This document shows positions 17,174-25,864 of a stretch of 64,000 nucleotides of DNA, in pieces (position 1 is the first letter of the stretch; every line of letters begins with the position of its first letter). Source of the DNA: JAAYTL01 sp031460505 (GTDB taxonomy: Bacteria; Bacillota; Clostridia; Tissierellales; Tissierellaceae); assembly GCA_031460505.1 (NCBI GenBank), contig JAVKTT010000002.1, forward strand, positions 62,001 through 126,000, read 5' to 3'. The notes beneath the pieces are model-generated. The model saw only the letters and a program-made list of their open reading frames with translations. It had not been told where the DNA came from and made no database searches. The translations under genes were made by a program, and so were the position numbers.

Positions 17174-17197
17174 GGGGGTTCCCCTAATCTTTCTTTA
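17168..17197 (+). terminator. Intrinsic terminator after the YugP-type gene
   Basis: A 9-bp GC-containing stem (17168-17176 with 17181-17189) with a four-base loop is followed by a T-rich tail (17190-17196). The stop codon TAG lies in the first arm. The rsmB start is 17 bases further on, so either readthrough or a promoter inside the preceding gene must serve rsmB. Confidence 0.8.
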
Positions 17198-17213
17198 TAT
17201 AAGAGGTGATTTT

Positions 17214-18557
17214 ATGATAAACAATCCTAGGGAGTTAGCATTAAAGATATTATTAGAAGTAAATATGGAAAAGGCTTATTCAAATATCCAATTAAATAAA
17301 AGTCTGAATAAAGATATGGATCCTAGAGATGAAAATCTTGTAAGGGAAATAGTCTATGGAATAATCGAAAACAAGATGTATATTGATTATATTATATCTA
17401 AGGCTTCTAAGATTAAATTGAAAAAGATTCATCAGAGTATTTTGGAGATTTTAAGAATCGGTATATATCAAATCATATTTATGGATAAAATACCTAATAG
17501 TGCAGCTGTCAATGAATCAGTTAAATTAGCCAAGAAATATGGACATAAGGGAACTATTAGTTACGTCAATGGCATTCTTAGGTCTATAACAAGGGAGCCA
17601 GATAAATTTACTTTTATAGATAAAACTGATAAAGTAAACTATATTTCAATAAGGTATTCCCACCCAAAATGGATGGTTGAAAGATGGATAAAAGAGTATG
17701 GATTTGAATTTACGGAAGAACTATGTAAATCAAATAATGCTACTCCATCACTTAATATAAGAGTTAATACCTTAAAAACCAATAAAGAAGATTTAATTGC
17801 TTTACTAAGAAATAAAGGGATTAAAATAAGAGACGGTTTATTAGCTAATGAATGTTTAGTAATTGAAGAGGCTTACAATATTACAGGTCTAGATGAGTTC
17901 AAAAATGGGCTTTTCACCATACAGGATGAAAGCAGCATGCTTGTTGCTCAAGTTATGGATCCTAGAGAAGGGTCAAATGTAATGGATGTATGTAGTGCAC
18001 CAGGTGGGAAATCAACCCATATGGCTCAACTAATGAACAACAAAGGTATGATAGTAAGTAGGGACATATTTGAACATAAGTTAGAATTGATTAGAGAAAA
18101 TGCAAAAAGACTTGGTATAGATATAATAAATGTAGAAAACTATGATGCTTTGAAAAGAGACGATAACTTAATTGATAAAATGGATTACCTTCTATTAGAT
18201 GCACCATGTTCTGGTCTTGGTCTTATTAGGAGAAAACCTGAAATAAAGTGGAATAGAGTAGAAGAGGATATTTCTATACTATCTAAGCTTCAATATGATA
18301 TAATTAACATTGTTAAGGATTATGTTAAAATTGGTGGAACTTTAGTGTATAGTACCTGTACCATAGAAAAAGATGAAAATATCAATCTTATTTATAAATT
18401 TCTAAAACAAAATCCTGAATATAAATTAGTCAATATAGAAGATAGATTTGATTCTAAGGGAAATCTTAATACTCTACAGGAAGGTTTTATTCAATTATTT
18501 CCACATATACATAATACTGATGGTTTTTTCATTGCAAAAATGGTTAAAGAAAGATAG
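17214..18557 (+). CDS. rsmB: 16S rRNA (cytosine-967 C5)-methyltransferase RsmB
   Basis: RsmB methylates C967 of 16S rRNA with S-adenosylmethionine. The 447-residue protein has an N-terminal NusB-like RNA-binding domain (about 1-130) and a Rossmann methyltransferase domain. In the latter, VMDVCSAPGGKSTHMAQLM is the SAM site, and the two active cysteines lie in DAPCSGLGLIRRKPE (about 331) and YSTCTI (about 381). GAGGTG is 8 bases before the ATG. It is followed by rlmN, another rRNA methylase, as in many Firmicutes. Confidence 0.95.
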   Translation: MINNPRELALKILLEVNMEKAYSNIQLNKSLNKDMDPRDENLVREIVYGIIENKMYIDYIISKASKIKLKKIHQSILEILRIGIYQIIFMDKIPNSAAVNESVKLAKKYGHKGTISYVNGILRSITREPDKFTFIDKTDKVNYISIRYSHPKWMVERWIKEYGFEFTEELCKSNNATPSLNIRVNTLKTNKEDLIALLRNKGIKIRDGLLANECLVIEEAYNITGLDEFKNGLFTIQDESSMLVAQVMDPREGSNVMDVCSAPGGKSTHMAQLMNNKGMIVSRDIFEHKLELIRENAKRLGIDIINVENYDALKRDDNLIDKMDYLLLDAPCSGLGLIRRKPEIKWNRVEEDISILSKLQYDIINIVKDYVKIGGTLVYSTCTIEKDENINLIYKFLKQNPEYKLVNIEDRFDSKGNLNTLQEGFIQLFPHIHNTDGFFIAKMVKER

Positions 18558-18610
18558 ATAAATAGTTAATTATTATGTATAATGTTTAGAGAACGATTAG
18601 AGGTGATTAT

Positions 18611-19648
18611 TTGGAAAAAATTGAGCTCAATAGCTTAAGTCTTGATGAATTAAAGGATTATATGGTATCAATCGGTGAAAAATCCTTTAGAGGTGAGCAA
18701 CTTTTTTCGTATTTTCATAGAAACATGGGACTTAGTATAGAAGAAATTCAAGTATTACCACAAGGTTTAAGACAGAATTTAATTGATAATACTAAGGTAA
18801 ATGAAATTCAGCTCTTAAAGAGATTTGATTCTAAAATTGATACTACAAAGAAATTTTTATTCCTATTGGAAGATAATAATATTATTGAAAGTGTTTTAAT
18901 GGAGTATACTCATGGTTTAACTGTATGCATTTCAACTCAGGTTGGATGTAGCATGGGATGTAGTTTTTGCGCATCAACCAAAGAAGGGCGTATTCGTAAT
19001 CTAACGCCTAGCGAAATGTTAAATCAAATTTACTTTATTGAAAAGGATATAAAAAAGAAAATATCCAATATCGTGTTGATGGGAAGCGGTGAACCCTTAG
19101 ATAATTATGATAATACTTTAAAGTTCTTAAATATTATTCATGACCCTAAAGGTAATAATATAAGCTACAGAAACATTACTCTTTCTACATGTGGGATAGT
19201 ACCCAAAATATATAATTTAGCAGAAGAAAATATCCCAATAACTCTATCTATATCTCTACATTCACCTTTTGATGAGATTAGGACTGAAATGATGCCCATA
19301 GGTAAAAGATATAAAATTAAAGATATAATTGAAGCCTGTAAATATTATGAAAAAGTGACAAATAGAAGATTGACCTTTGAATATACACTAATAGAAGGAA
19401 CTAACGATAGAAAAGAAGATGTTGAAGAGTTGGTGAAAATATTAAAGGGCTTAAATTCACATATTAATCTAATTCCATTAAATCCAATCAAAGAATATAA
19501 TAAAGGAAGACCAAGTTTAAATAATATTGAAAGGTTTCAAAAACAATTGACTCGTAATAATATTCAAGTTACCATTAGAAAAGAAAAGGGAATAGATATA
19601 AGTGCATCCTGTGGTCAATTACGTAGAGATTATCTTTCTGAAAAGTAA
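18611..19648 (+). CDS. rlmN: Dual-specificity 23S rRNA/tRNA adenine-C2 methyltransferase RlmN
   Basis: RlmN is a radical SAM enzyme that makes 2-methyladenosine in 23S rRNA (A2503) and some tRNAs. The 345-residue product has the iron-sulphur motif CSMGCSFC (Cys113, Cys117, Cys120) and the SAM-contact GSGEPLDNYDN. Near the C-terminus, Cys334 in SASCGQLRRD is the catalytic thiol of the family. The start is TTG at 18611, after GAGGTGATTA. prpC follows closely. Confidence 0.96.
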   Translation: MEKIELNSLSLDELKDYMVSIGEKSFRGEQLFSYFHRNMGLSIEEIQVLPQGLRQNLIDNTKVNEIQLLKRFDSKIDTTKKFLFLLEDNNIIESVLMEYTHGLTVCISTQVGCSMGCSFCASTKEGRIRNLTPSEMLNQIYFIEKDIKKKISNIVLMGSGEPLDNYDNTLKFLNIIHDPKGNNISYRNITLSTCGIVPKIYNLAEENIPITLSISLHSPFDEIRTEMMPIGKRYKIKDIIEACKYYEKVTNRRLTFEYTLIEGTNDRKEDVEELVKILKGLNSHINLIPLNPIKEYNKGRPSLNNIERFQKQLTRNNIQVTIRKEKGIDISASCGQLRRDYLSEK

Positions 19649-19673
19649 TAATTATTTTAGTTGGGGTGATAAA

Positions 19674-20402
19674 ATGATAGTATGTGGCAAGACTGATAAT
19701 GGTTTGTCAAGGGAAAACAATCAAGACTCTTTATTCATATCTGATTTAGAGGACTTACCTCTTTTTATAGTTGCAGATGGTATGGGTGGGCACAATGCTG
19801 GTGAAATAGCAAGCAATATTGCTGTTGAAACTATTAAAGAAAAGTTTCTTGAAAATAGAAATAAGTTGATAAACAAAGATAATATTATTAAAACAATTGA
19901 AGAGTCAATTTGTGAAGCTAATAAAAAGATATATTTTGAGGCTTTAAGTACACCTCATTACTCTGGAATGGGTACTACTCTTACTATGGCTTACATATTT
20001 GATGAAAGTGTCTATATTGGGCATATAGGAGATAGTAGAGCATATTATATTGATGATAGTGGTATTGAACAGATAACAGAAGATGATTCCCTTGTAAATG
20101 AATTAATTAAAAATGGAAGTATTACAAAGGAAGAGGCTTTTACTCATCCTCAGAGAAATGTTATTACTAAGGCACTAGGGACAAGCATTGATATAGACAT
20201 TAACGTTCAAACTTTAGAATATAAAGTTGGAAATATTTTGATAATTTGTAGTGATGGTTTATCTAATATGGTAAAAGAAAATAGAATACTAGATATTGTC
20301 AAATCTGAAGAAAATGTAAAATTAGCATGCGAAAGATTAGTTGAACTTGCTAAAGAAAATGGTGGTTTGGATAATATTACAATTATAATAATTAAATTTT
20401 AG
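19674..20402 (+). CDS. prpC: PP2C-type serine/threonine protein phosphatase PrpC
   Basis: PrpC dephosphorylates targets of the partner kinase PrkC. The 242-residue single-domain PP2C enzyme shows the metal-binding motifs RENNQDS, ADGMGGHNAGE, GMGTTLT, GDSRAYY, SDGLSNM and DNITIIII in the expected order. ATG at 19674 is used because it gives the family N-terminus (MIVCGKTDNGLSRENNQD) with GGGGTGA upstream; the in-frame start inside rlmN at 19602 is rejected. The phosphatase-kinase gene pair is separated by 16 bases. Confidence 0.95.
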   Translation: MIVCGKTDNGLSRENNQDSLFISDLEDLPLFIVADGMGGHNAGEIASNIAVETIKEKFLENRNKLINKDNIIKTIEESICEANKKIYFEALSTPHYSGMGTTLTMAYIFDESVYIGHIGDSRAYYIDDSGIEQITEDDSLVNELIKNGSITKEEAFTHPQRNVITKALGTSIDIDINVQTLEYKVGNILIICSDGLSNMVKENRILDIVKSEENVKLACERLVELAKENGGLDNITIIIIKF

Positions 20403-20418
20403 TAAATGAGGTGACAAA

Positions 20419-22374
20419 ATGATAGGAAAAATACTAGGCGATAGATATGAAATTATTGAACAAATTGGTGGCGGAGGCATGGCCATAGTATATAAGGCTA
20501 AATGTCATCTACTTAACAGATTTGTAGCTATAAAAATACTTAGAAATGAATTTTTAGATGATGAAGATTTTATTAGAAAGTTTAAAAGAGAATCACAAGC
20601 TGCAGCTAGTCTTTCACATCCTAATATAATGAATATATATGATGTTGGAGTCCAAGAATTAGATGGTAAACAAATTCATTATATAGTAATGGAATATATT
20701 AAAGGCAAGACCTTGAAAGAACTAATTAAGGAAAAAGTGAAACTATCTCTTGATGAGACTATTAATTATTCAATTCAAATTCTGGAAGCATTAAGACATG
20801 CCCATTTAAATCATATTGTACATAGGGATATCAAGCCTCAAAACATTATGATTAATGAAGATAATATAATTAAAGTTACAGATTTTGGTATTGCAAGAGC
20901 TGCAACATCATCAACATTAACAACTACATCAAATGTTTTAGGTTCTGTTCATTATTTTTCTCCTGAACAAGCTAGAGGTGGATATACTGATGAGAAATCA
21001 GATATATACTCATTGGGCATTGTAATGTATGAGATGATCACAGGCAAGCTTCCATATGATGGTGAAACTCCTATATCAGTAGCCCTTAAACACGTACAGG
21101 AAAACATAATACCACCTAGGGAAGTAGATAGCACTATACCGGTTGGACTTGAGTCTATTATTTTAAAGTGTGTCCAAAAAAGGCAAAGTGATAGATATGA
21201 TAATGTAGGATCAGTTATTAGTGATTTAAAAAGCTTAAAAAACAATAATTTTGTAGTTAATCCTGATACTGGAGAACAACCTACAAGAATGATCCCTATT
21301 ATTAAAGAAGAGAGTGTTGAAGAAATGTCGAATAGTTCGAATGCAAAGGGAAAAAAGAGGACTAAAAACAAGAACAAAAAAGGTGATGGTGGCATTAAGA
21401 TGATATTATTGGCCATTTTATTAGCTTTTTTAGTGGTTACGATAGTATTTGCTGGCTGGTTAAAATTACAGAATTTCTTTGATGTTGCTGAAGTTATTGT
21501 TCCAGACCTTCGTGGAATGACAGAGACTGAAGCTAGAGAAGAAATAGAAAGTTTAGGTCTAATATTTAATGTTAAAGGAACAGCAACTAGTACTGAATAT
21601 GGATCTGGCAAGGTAATTAGTCAAAGTGTTAAAGAAAATTCTAAAGTTAATGAAGGATTTACTATTGATGTTGTTATAAGTGAAGGTAAGGACTTAGTTA
21701 GGGTACCAGGATTGGTTAATAAGACTTATGAAGAGGCAGAAAGATTATTAAATGATGCAGGTCTTGAAGTAGGTGAAAGGAAGTACGAACCATCAGATGT
21801 GACTCCAAACAACATAGTTATGAAACAAGAACCTGAAGCATTTACAACTTTAGCACCTGGTTCCAAAGTTCACTTGGTTATTAGTAAAGGTGAAGAGATT
21901 AAAACTATCTCAATGCCTAACCTTGTTGGAATGAACGTGATTGACGCTCAAAATGAAATTCTAAAGTATGATTTAGTGGTTGGTGAAACAAAAGAAGAGT
22001 ATAACAACGCTCCTGTTGGTGAGGTTTTCTGGCAATCCTATGAGCCGGGTAATGAGGTAGAGACTAAGACAGCAGTTGATTTGTATATTAGTTTAGGACC
22101 TGAAGAAGCTGAAGAACCAGAACCTGTTGAACAACCTGTTGATGATCCTAACACAGAAAAAGGAATAATTGTAAACTTAATTCCATTTAGTGATAGAGAT
22201 GAGACTGAAATCAAGATCATCAGGAGACAAGATGGTATTCAAATGCAAATCTATAAAGATAAGCATAAATACGCTGATGGAGAAGTTAATTTGGAATTAA
22301 GAGGTACAGTAGGTGCTGAATTTGATATTTACTTTGATGAAATCTATCAATTCACTCAAACTATAAAGGATTAA
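20419..22374 (+). CDS. prkC: PASTA-domain serine/threonine protein kinase PrkC (Stk1/PknB type)
   Basis: PrkC is the membrane kinase that senses cell-wall muropeptides or lipid II and phosphorylates division, wall and metabolic proteins. In the 651-residue product the kinase domain spans about 9-275 (GGGGMAIVY loop, Lys39, HRDIKPQN with Asp137, DFG Asp155). A basic juxtamembrane stretch lies at about 308-323 and one membrane helix at about 327-347. Three extracellular PASTA repeats follow at about 357-423, 426-492 and 495-561. After them comes an acidic proline-rich linker and a further C-terminal beta-rich domain (about 580-651) of unknown role. GAGGTGA precedes the ATG. Confidence 0.96.
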   Translation: MIGKILGDRYEIIEQIGGGGMAIVYKAKCHLLNRFVAIKILRNEFLDDEDFIRKFKRESQAAASLSHPNIMNIYDVGVQELDGKQIHYIVMEYIKGKTLKELIKEKVKLSLDETINYSIQILEALRHAHLNHIVHRDIKPQNIMINEDNIIKVTDFGIARAATSSTLTTTSNVLGSVHYFSPEQARGGYTDEKSDIYSLGIVMYEMITGKLPYDGETPISVALKHVQENIIPPREVDSTIPVGLESIILKCVQKRQSDRYDNVGSVISDLKSLKNNNFVVNPDTGEQPTRMIPIIKEESVEEMSNSSNAKGKKRTKNKNKKGDGGIKMILLAILLAFLVVTIVFAGWLKLQNFFDVAEVIVPDLRGMTETEAREEIESLGLIFNVKGTATSTEYGSGKVISQSVKENSKVNEGFTIDVVISEGKDLVRVPGLVNKTYEEAERLLNDAGLEVGERKYEPSDVTPNNIVMKQEPEAFTTLAPGSKVHLVISKGEEIKTISMPNLVGMNVIDAQNEILKYDLVVGETKEEYNNAPVGEVFWQSYEPGNEVETKTAVDLYISLGPEEAEEPEPVEQPVDDPNTEKGIIVNLIPFSDRDETEIKIIRRQDGIQMQIYKDKHKYADGEVNLELRGTVGAEFDIYFDEIYQFTQTIKD

Positions 22375-22384
22375 TGGTGAATAT

Positions 22385-23260
22385 ATGTTAGAAGGAATAA
22401 TTATTAAAGGCATTGGCGGATTTTATTATGTCAAAACCGATGAAGGTATTATAGAAAGTAGGGCTAGAGGGGTATTTAGGGATAATAATATTACCCCTTT
22501 AGTTGGTGATAAGGTAAAGATTAGGATAAGTGAAGAAGATGGAACTGGATATGTAGTAGATGTTGAAGAAAGGAAAACTCAACTTCTAAGGCCAGCTGTA
22601 GCTAATGTAACACAAGCTATAATAGTAGCTAGTATAAAAAATCCTAATATAAATACATGGCTATTGGATAAGTTCTTATTGATGGCTGAGTATGAAGGGC
22701 TAGACGTAGTTATATGTTTGAATAAGTATGATTTAGACGAATCTTTAAGTGAGAAATATAGAGAAATCTACCAAAAAGCAGGATACAAGGTTATGTTGAC
22801 TAGCTGTAAATTAGATATAGGTATTAATAGTTTAAAAGAACAATTATCTAACAATATAAGTGTTTTTGCTGGTCCTTCAGGAGTAGGTAAATCGTCCTTG
22901 TTAAATAAGGTTGATGAAAGGTTAAATCTTGAAACTGGGAGTGTCAGTAATAAGACTAAAAGAGGAAAACATACTACAAGACATATTGAACTTTTAGAGT
23001 TAAGCGAAAATTCTTTTATACTTGATACGCCAGGATTTAGTTCCTTGAATTTGGATTTTATTGAAGATGAAACATATGTTAAGAAGAATTTTAGGGAAAT
23101 AAACAAATATGGTACTGAATGTAGATTTTTAACATGTTTACATGATAAGGAGCCTGGTTGTGCAGTTAAAGAAAAAGTACAAGAAGGTATCATTGATGAA
23201 GAGAGATACAATAATTATATACTTTTATTAAATGAAGTTCGAAACATTAGGAGGTACTAA
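22385..23260 (+). CDS. rsgA: Ribosome small-subunit biogenesis GTPase RsgA
   Basis: RsgA is a circularly permuted GTPase that checks late 30S maturation. The 291-residue protein has an N-terminal OB domain (about 1-65), the permuted G domain with G4 NKYD before G1 GPSGVGKSS and G3 DTPGFSS, and a C-terminal zinc domain with CRFLTCLHDKEPGC. It belongs to the standard prpC-prkC-rsgA-rpe series and starts 10 bases after prkC; GGTGA upstream is a modest ribosome site. Confidence 0.96.
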   Translation: MLEGIIIKGIGGFYYVKTDEGIIESRARGVFRDNNITPLVGDKVKIRISEEDGTGYVVDVEERKTQLLRPAVANVTQAIIVASIKNPNINTWLLDKFLLMAEYEGLDVVICLNKYDLDESLSEKYREIYQKAGYKVMLTSCKLDIGINSLKEQLSNNISVFAGPSGVGKSSLLNKVDERLNLETGSVSNKTKRGKHTTRHIELLELSENSFILDTPGFSSLNLDFIEDETYVKKNFREINKYGTECRFLTCLHDKEPGCAVKEKVQEGIIDEERYNNYILLLNEVRNIRRY

Positions 23261-23261
23261 G

Positions 23262-23915
23262 ATGGCAAAAATTGCACCTTCCTTATTGTCAGCAAACTTT
23301 GCTAATTTGGAAGAAGAAATTAATAAGATAAAAACTGGTGGGTCTGAGTATTTGCATCTAGATGTTATGGATGGAAATTATGTTCCTAATATTTCCTTTG
23401 GGATACCAGTTATCAAATCTTTAAGAAATGTAACAGACTTGATATTTGATGTACATTTAATGATAGATAAGCCTGAAAGATATATAAAGGATTTTGTAGA
23501 TGCTGGAGCGGATATTATTACTATCCATCAAGAAGCAACTACACACCTCCATAGCACAATACAGCAGATAAAATCCTATGGAATTAAGGCAGGTGTATCT
23601 TTAAATCCTGCTACACCAATAGATGTATTAGATTATGTTATTAGTGATATTGATTTAATTCTTATAATGAGTGTTAATCCAGGGTTTGGAGGTCAATCCT
23701 TTATACCGGCTATGCTTGAAAAGATTAAGACTACTAGAGCTTTAATCGATGAACAAAATCCAAACATTATTCTTCAAGTAGACGGCGGAATTAAGTTAGA
23801 TAATGTTCAAGAAATCGTAAATGCTGGAGCTAGTTTAGTTGTTGCTGGTTCTGAGATATTTGGTGCTGAAGATGTAATTCAAAGAACAAAAGAATTCAAT
23901 AAATTAATTGTGTAA
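23262..23915 (+). CDS. rpe: Ribulose-phosphate 3-epimerase
   Basis: Rpe interconverts ribulose-5-phosphate and xylulose-5-phosphate in the pentose phosphate pathway. The 217-residue TIM-barrel protein shows APSLLSANFANLEEE, HLDVMDGNYVPNISFG, DVHLMIDKP, SVNPGFGGQSF and VDGGI, which carry the metal and phosphate ligands. The start at 23262 has TTAGGAGG about 6 bases upstream and gives the family N-terminus; the in-frame ATG at 23232 lies within rsgA. It is one base after the rsgA stop. Confidence 0.97.
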   Translation: MAKIAPSLLSANFANLEEEINKIKTGGSEYLHLDVMDGNYVPNISFGIPVIKSLRNVTDLIFDVHLMIDKPERYIKDFVDAGADIITIHQEATTHLHSTIQQIKSYGIKAGVSLNPATPIDVLDYVISDIDLILIMSVNPGFGGQSFIPAMLEKIKTTRALIDEQNPNIILQVDGGIKLDNVQEIVNAGASLVVAGSEIFGAEDVIQRTKEFNKLIV

Positions 23916-23936
23916 TATCCTAAATTATGTTATTAT
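23908..23936 (+). promoter_or_regulatory. Probable sigma-A promoter for the thiT riboswitch transcript
   Basis: TTGTGT (23908-23913), a 17-base spacer and TATTAT (23931-23936) preceded by TGT form an extended -10 promoter. Transcription would begin near 23943, about 20 bases before the TPP aptamer, which is the expected geometry. It overlaps the last codons of rpe. Confidence 0.6.
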
Positions 23937-23965
23937 GAGAATACAATCAAATATTTAATCATTGG

Positions 23966-24048
23966 ACACTAGGGGAGCCTTATGGCTGAGAGTGGATTAA
24001 TCCCGACCCTTATGACCTGAACTAGGTAATACTAGCGTAGGGAAGTGT
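23966..24048 (+). promoter_or_regulatory. TPP riboswitch (THI element)
   Basis: The conserved thiamin pyrophosphate aptamer elements are all present in order: CTAGGGGAGCC, GGCTGAGA, CCCGACCCTTATGACCTGA and GCGTAGGGAAG. A closing stem is formed by ACACT (23966-23970) and AGTGT (24044-24048). A terminator follows, so TPP binding should stop transcription before thiT. The segment TAGGTAAT (24023-24030) inside the aptamer is complementary to ATTACCTA (24068-24075) of the terminator, a ready-made antiterminator when no ligand is bound. Confidence 0.97.
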
Positions 24049-24063
24049 GGAATAAGCTATTAT

Positions 24064-24099
24064 ATCCATTACCTACGGTAATGGATTATTTTATTTTTT
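24064..24099 (+). terminator. Riboswitch-controlled terminator upstream of thiT
   Basis: A 10-bp perfect stem (24064-24073 with 24077-24086) with a three-base loop is followed by a long T-rich run. It lies 18 bases after the TPP aptamer and before the thiT ribosome site, and is the expression platform. Confidence 0.92.
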
Positions 24100-24117
24100 G
24101 AGATATGGAGGTATAAT

Positions 24118-24654
24118 ATGAATAAGAAATTTAACACAAAAATGATAACTGAGGGTGGAATGATGATTGCTTTATCAGTACTCCTAAGTTATATAAAGAT
24201 TTATACATTGCCTAATGGAGGTTCTATAACAGCAGGAAGTATGATACCATTGATGATTTTTGCAATACGCTTTGGTGTCGGTCCTGGTATTGCTGTAGGT
24301 GCTACTTATGGAATAATTGACTTTATTTTAAAGCCATATTTTTATCACCCAATACAATTCATCTTAGATTATCCAATGGCCTTTGGGTTATTGGGTCTTG
24401 CTGGATTAGGACATTTAAGCGATAATAGTAATGGATATACAAAAGTATCCTTTGGAATATCTTTAGGAATATTGGGTAGAATGATTAGTCATACTTTATC
24501 TGGTGTTATATTCTTTGCTGAATATGCGGGGGACCAAAATCCTTGGATATATTCCATAGGCTATAATGCATCCTATTTGGTTCCAGAATTAATTATTTCT
24601 CTATTAGTGTTAGTATTAATATGGAAACCTTTGAGGAAATCAATTACAAGATAG
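24118..24654 (+). CDS. thiT: Energy-coupling factor thiamine transporter S-component ThiT
   Basis: ThiT is the thiamine-binding membrane subunit that works with a shared ECF module (EcfA1/A2/T, not in this window). The 178-residue product is nearly all hydrophobic with about six helices. It has the family sequences MITEGGMMIALSVLLSYIKIYTLPNGGSITAGSMIPL and, in the second half, ILGRMISHTLSGVIFFAEYA, where substrate-contact residues normally lie. The upstream TPP riboswitch strongly supports the substrate. GGAGG precedes the ATG by 7 bases. Confidence 0.95.
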   Translation: MNKKFNTKMITEGGMMIALSVLLSYIKIYTLPNGGSITAGSMIPLMIFAIRFGVGPGIAVGATYGIIDFILKPYFYHPIQFILDYPMAFGLLGLAGLGHLSDNSNGYTKVSFGISLGILGRMISHTLSGVIFFAEYAGDQNPWIYSIGYNASYLVPELIISLLVLVLIWKPLRKSITR

Positions 24655-24664
24655 GAAGATGATT

Positions 24665-25300
24665 ATGAAGGGGTTAATAGTTTCTAGTGGAAAAATCAAT
24701 GATTATACATTATTGAATAATTTGATTGAAGAAAATGATTATATTGTATGTGCTGATGGTGGTCTTGACCACCTAATGCAAATAGATAAAATCCCCAATG
24801 TCATACTTGGGGATTTAGACTCTATTAGTGAATTAGGAATTAAATACTTAAAAGAAAATAAAATTAAATTAGAAAAATATCCTTCTATAAAGGATAATAC
24901 AGATACAGAACTAGCAATAATCTATTTAGTCAATATGGGTATAGATTCTATTACTCTAATTGGTGGCAGTGGAACAAGGCTTGATCATACTATTGCTAAT
25001 ATTTTTTTGTTAAGGCGATTCAACAAAGATGGCCATTTATTAAGAATAATCGATGATAATAATATTATAAGTTATGTAGTTGATAGGATAGAAATCAAAA
25101 AAAGACAGGGTTGGTTTGTATCTATAGTTCCTTTAAACTTTGAAGGTATTAATGTAAACTTACTAGGGTTTAAATATAAACTAACCAATAAACATATCGA
25201 ATTTGGATCTACCTTAGGTATAAGCAATGAATTAGTTCAAGATACTGGTGTTGTAGAGATAAACGAAGGAGAAGCTTTAGTCTTTGAGTCTATTGATTAA
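24665..25300 (+). CDS. Thiamine pyrophosphokinase
   Basis: This enzyme converts thiamine plus ATP to thiamine pyrophosphate, the ligand of the upstream riboswitch. The 211-residue product shows the family motifs CADGGLDHLMQ, VILGDLDS, KDNTDTELAI and GGSGTRLDHTIANI, followed by the C-terminal beta domain. ATG at 24665 is chosen over 24659 because AGGA at 24653-24656 is 8 bases from it. With thiT it forms a compact salvage unit (import and activation) under one TPP switch. Gene name in bacteria is thiN or tnr, so no symbol is given. Confidence 0.94.
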   Translation: MKGLIVSSGKINDYTLLNNLIEENDYIVCADGGLDHLMQIDKIPNVILGDLDSISELGIKYLKENKIKLEKYPSIKDNTDTELAIIYLVNMGIDSITLIGGSGTRLDHTIANIFLLRRFNKDGHLLRIIDDNNIISYVVDRIEIKKRQGWFVSIVPLNFEGINVNLLGFKYKLTNKHIEFGSTLGISNELVQDTGVVEINEGEALVFESID

Positions 25301-25371
25301 TTTAATAGTATATGTAACGAATATTTTCTCTGTGAATATTATGAAGTATAAGAATCTGGGGAGTGTTGGTT

Positions 25372-25539
25372 ATGAAAAAGTATTTCTATGGCAACAAGTA
25401 TAAACTTAAAAAGATAGTTGGGATTTCTTTAGGTGTAATAGGATTCCTAATACTTATTAATGTCATGAGTTATAAACTTTTGTTGTTATTAGTGGCAATT
25501 GGATTAATCTTAATGGGAATACTCTTGTACATGAAATAA
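25372..25539 (+). CDS. Small membrane protein of unknown function (55 residues)
   Basis: An ATG at 25372, preceded by GGGGAG about 11 bases upstream, opens a 55-codon frame ending in TAA at 25537-25539. The product has a basic, tyrosine-rich N-terminus (MKKYFYGNKYKLKK) and then two hydrophobic helices at about 15-31 and 35-53 with a short turn. This gives an inside-positive hairpin topology. I do not recognise a named family. The stop codon abuts a strong terminator, which supports a real transcription unit. It may be cotranscribed with the thiamine genes; no functional link can be shown. Confidence 0.6.
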   Translation: MKKYFYGNKYKLKKIVGISLGVIGFLILINVMSYKLLLLLVAIGLILMGILLYMK

Positions 25540-25577
25540 GGCTACCAATTTTTAATTTGGTAGCCTTATCATTTTTC
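25538..25577. terminator. Terminator between the 55-residue gene and rpmB (convergent)
   Basis: An 11-bp perfect stem (25538-25548 with 25557-25567) is followed on the + strand by ATCATTTTTC. rpmB ends at 25585 on the other strand, so the same hairpin can end both transcripts, although the tail on the - strand (ATTTCAT) is weaker. Confidence 0.85.
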
Positions 25578-25584
25578 AATTTGA

Positions 25585-25776
25585 TTATAATGCTCTTTTA
25601 ACATAGCCAGATCTTAGGCATCTAGTACATGCATTGATTCTCTTTACACTTCCATTAATTTCAGCTTTAACTCTTCTAATATTAGGTAACCAACTTCTGT
25701 TATTTTTCTTATTTGAGAAGGTAACTTTATTGCCAAATACCTTTCCTTTACCACATACATCACAAACTCTTGCCAT
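25585..25776 (-). CDS. rpmB: 50S ribosomal protein bL28
   Basis: bL28 is a small 50S protein. The 63-residue product starts MARVCDVCGKG and has four cysteines (5, 8, 50, 53), i.e. the zinc-binding form. This leaves open a zinc-free paralogue elsewhere, as is common in zinc-limited Firmicutes. GGAGGTG lies 8-9 bases upstream on the - strand. It is monocistronic and divergent from the asp23-fakA unit, the normal clostridial arrangement. Confidence 0.96.
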   Translation of the reverse strand: MARVCDVCGKGKVFGNKVTFSNKKNNRSWLPNIRRVKAEINGSVKRINACTRCLRSGYVKRAL

Positions 25777-25813
25777 TTATAAAACACCTCCTTAGTACTT
25801 TACGAGAAACTTT

Positions 25814-25843
25814 ATAATAAATCTTTATCTACTATAATGACAA
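25814..25843 (-). promoter_or_regulatory. Candidate sigma-A promoter for rpmB
   Basis: Read on the - strand, TTGTCA (25843-25838) and TATTAT (25819-25814) are separated by 18 bases. Transcription would start near 25806, about 30 bases before the rpmB start codon. It is a good match but unverified in such AT-rich sequence. Confidence 0.5.
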
Positions 25844-25864
25844 ATTATATTCTAACACAAATCA

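Noticed and set aside
20952..21611. 219-codon open frame on the - strand inside prkC
   Set aside because: Antisense shadow of the kinase and PASTA region, with low-complexity hydrophobic/Ser content and no ribosome site.
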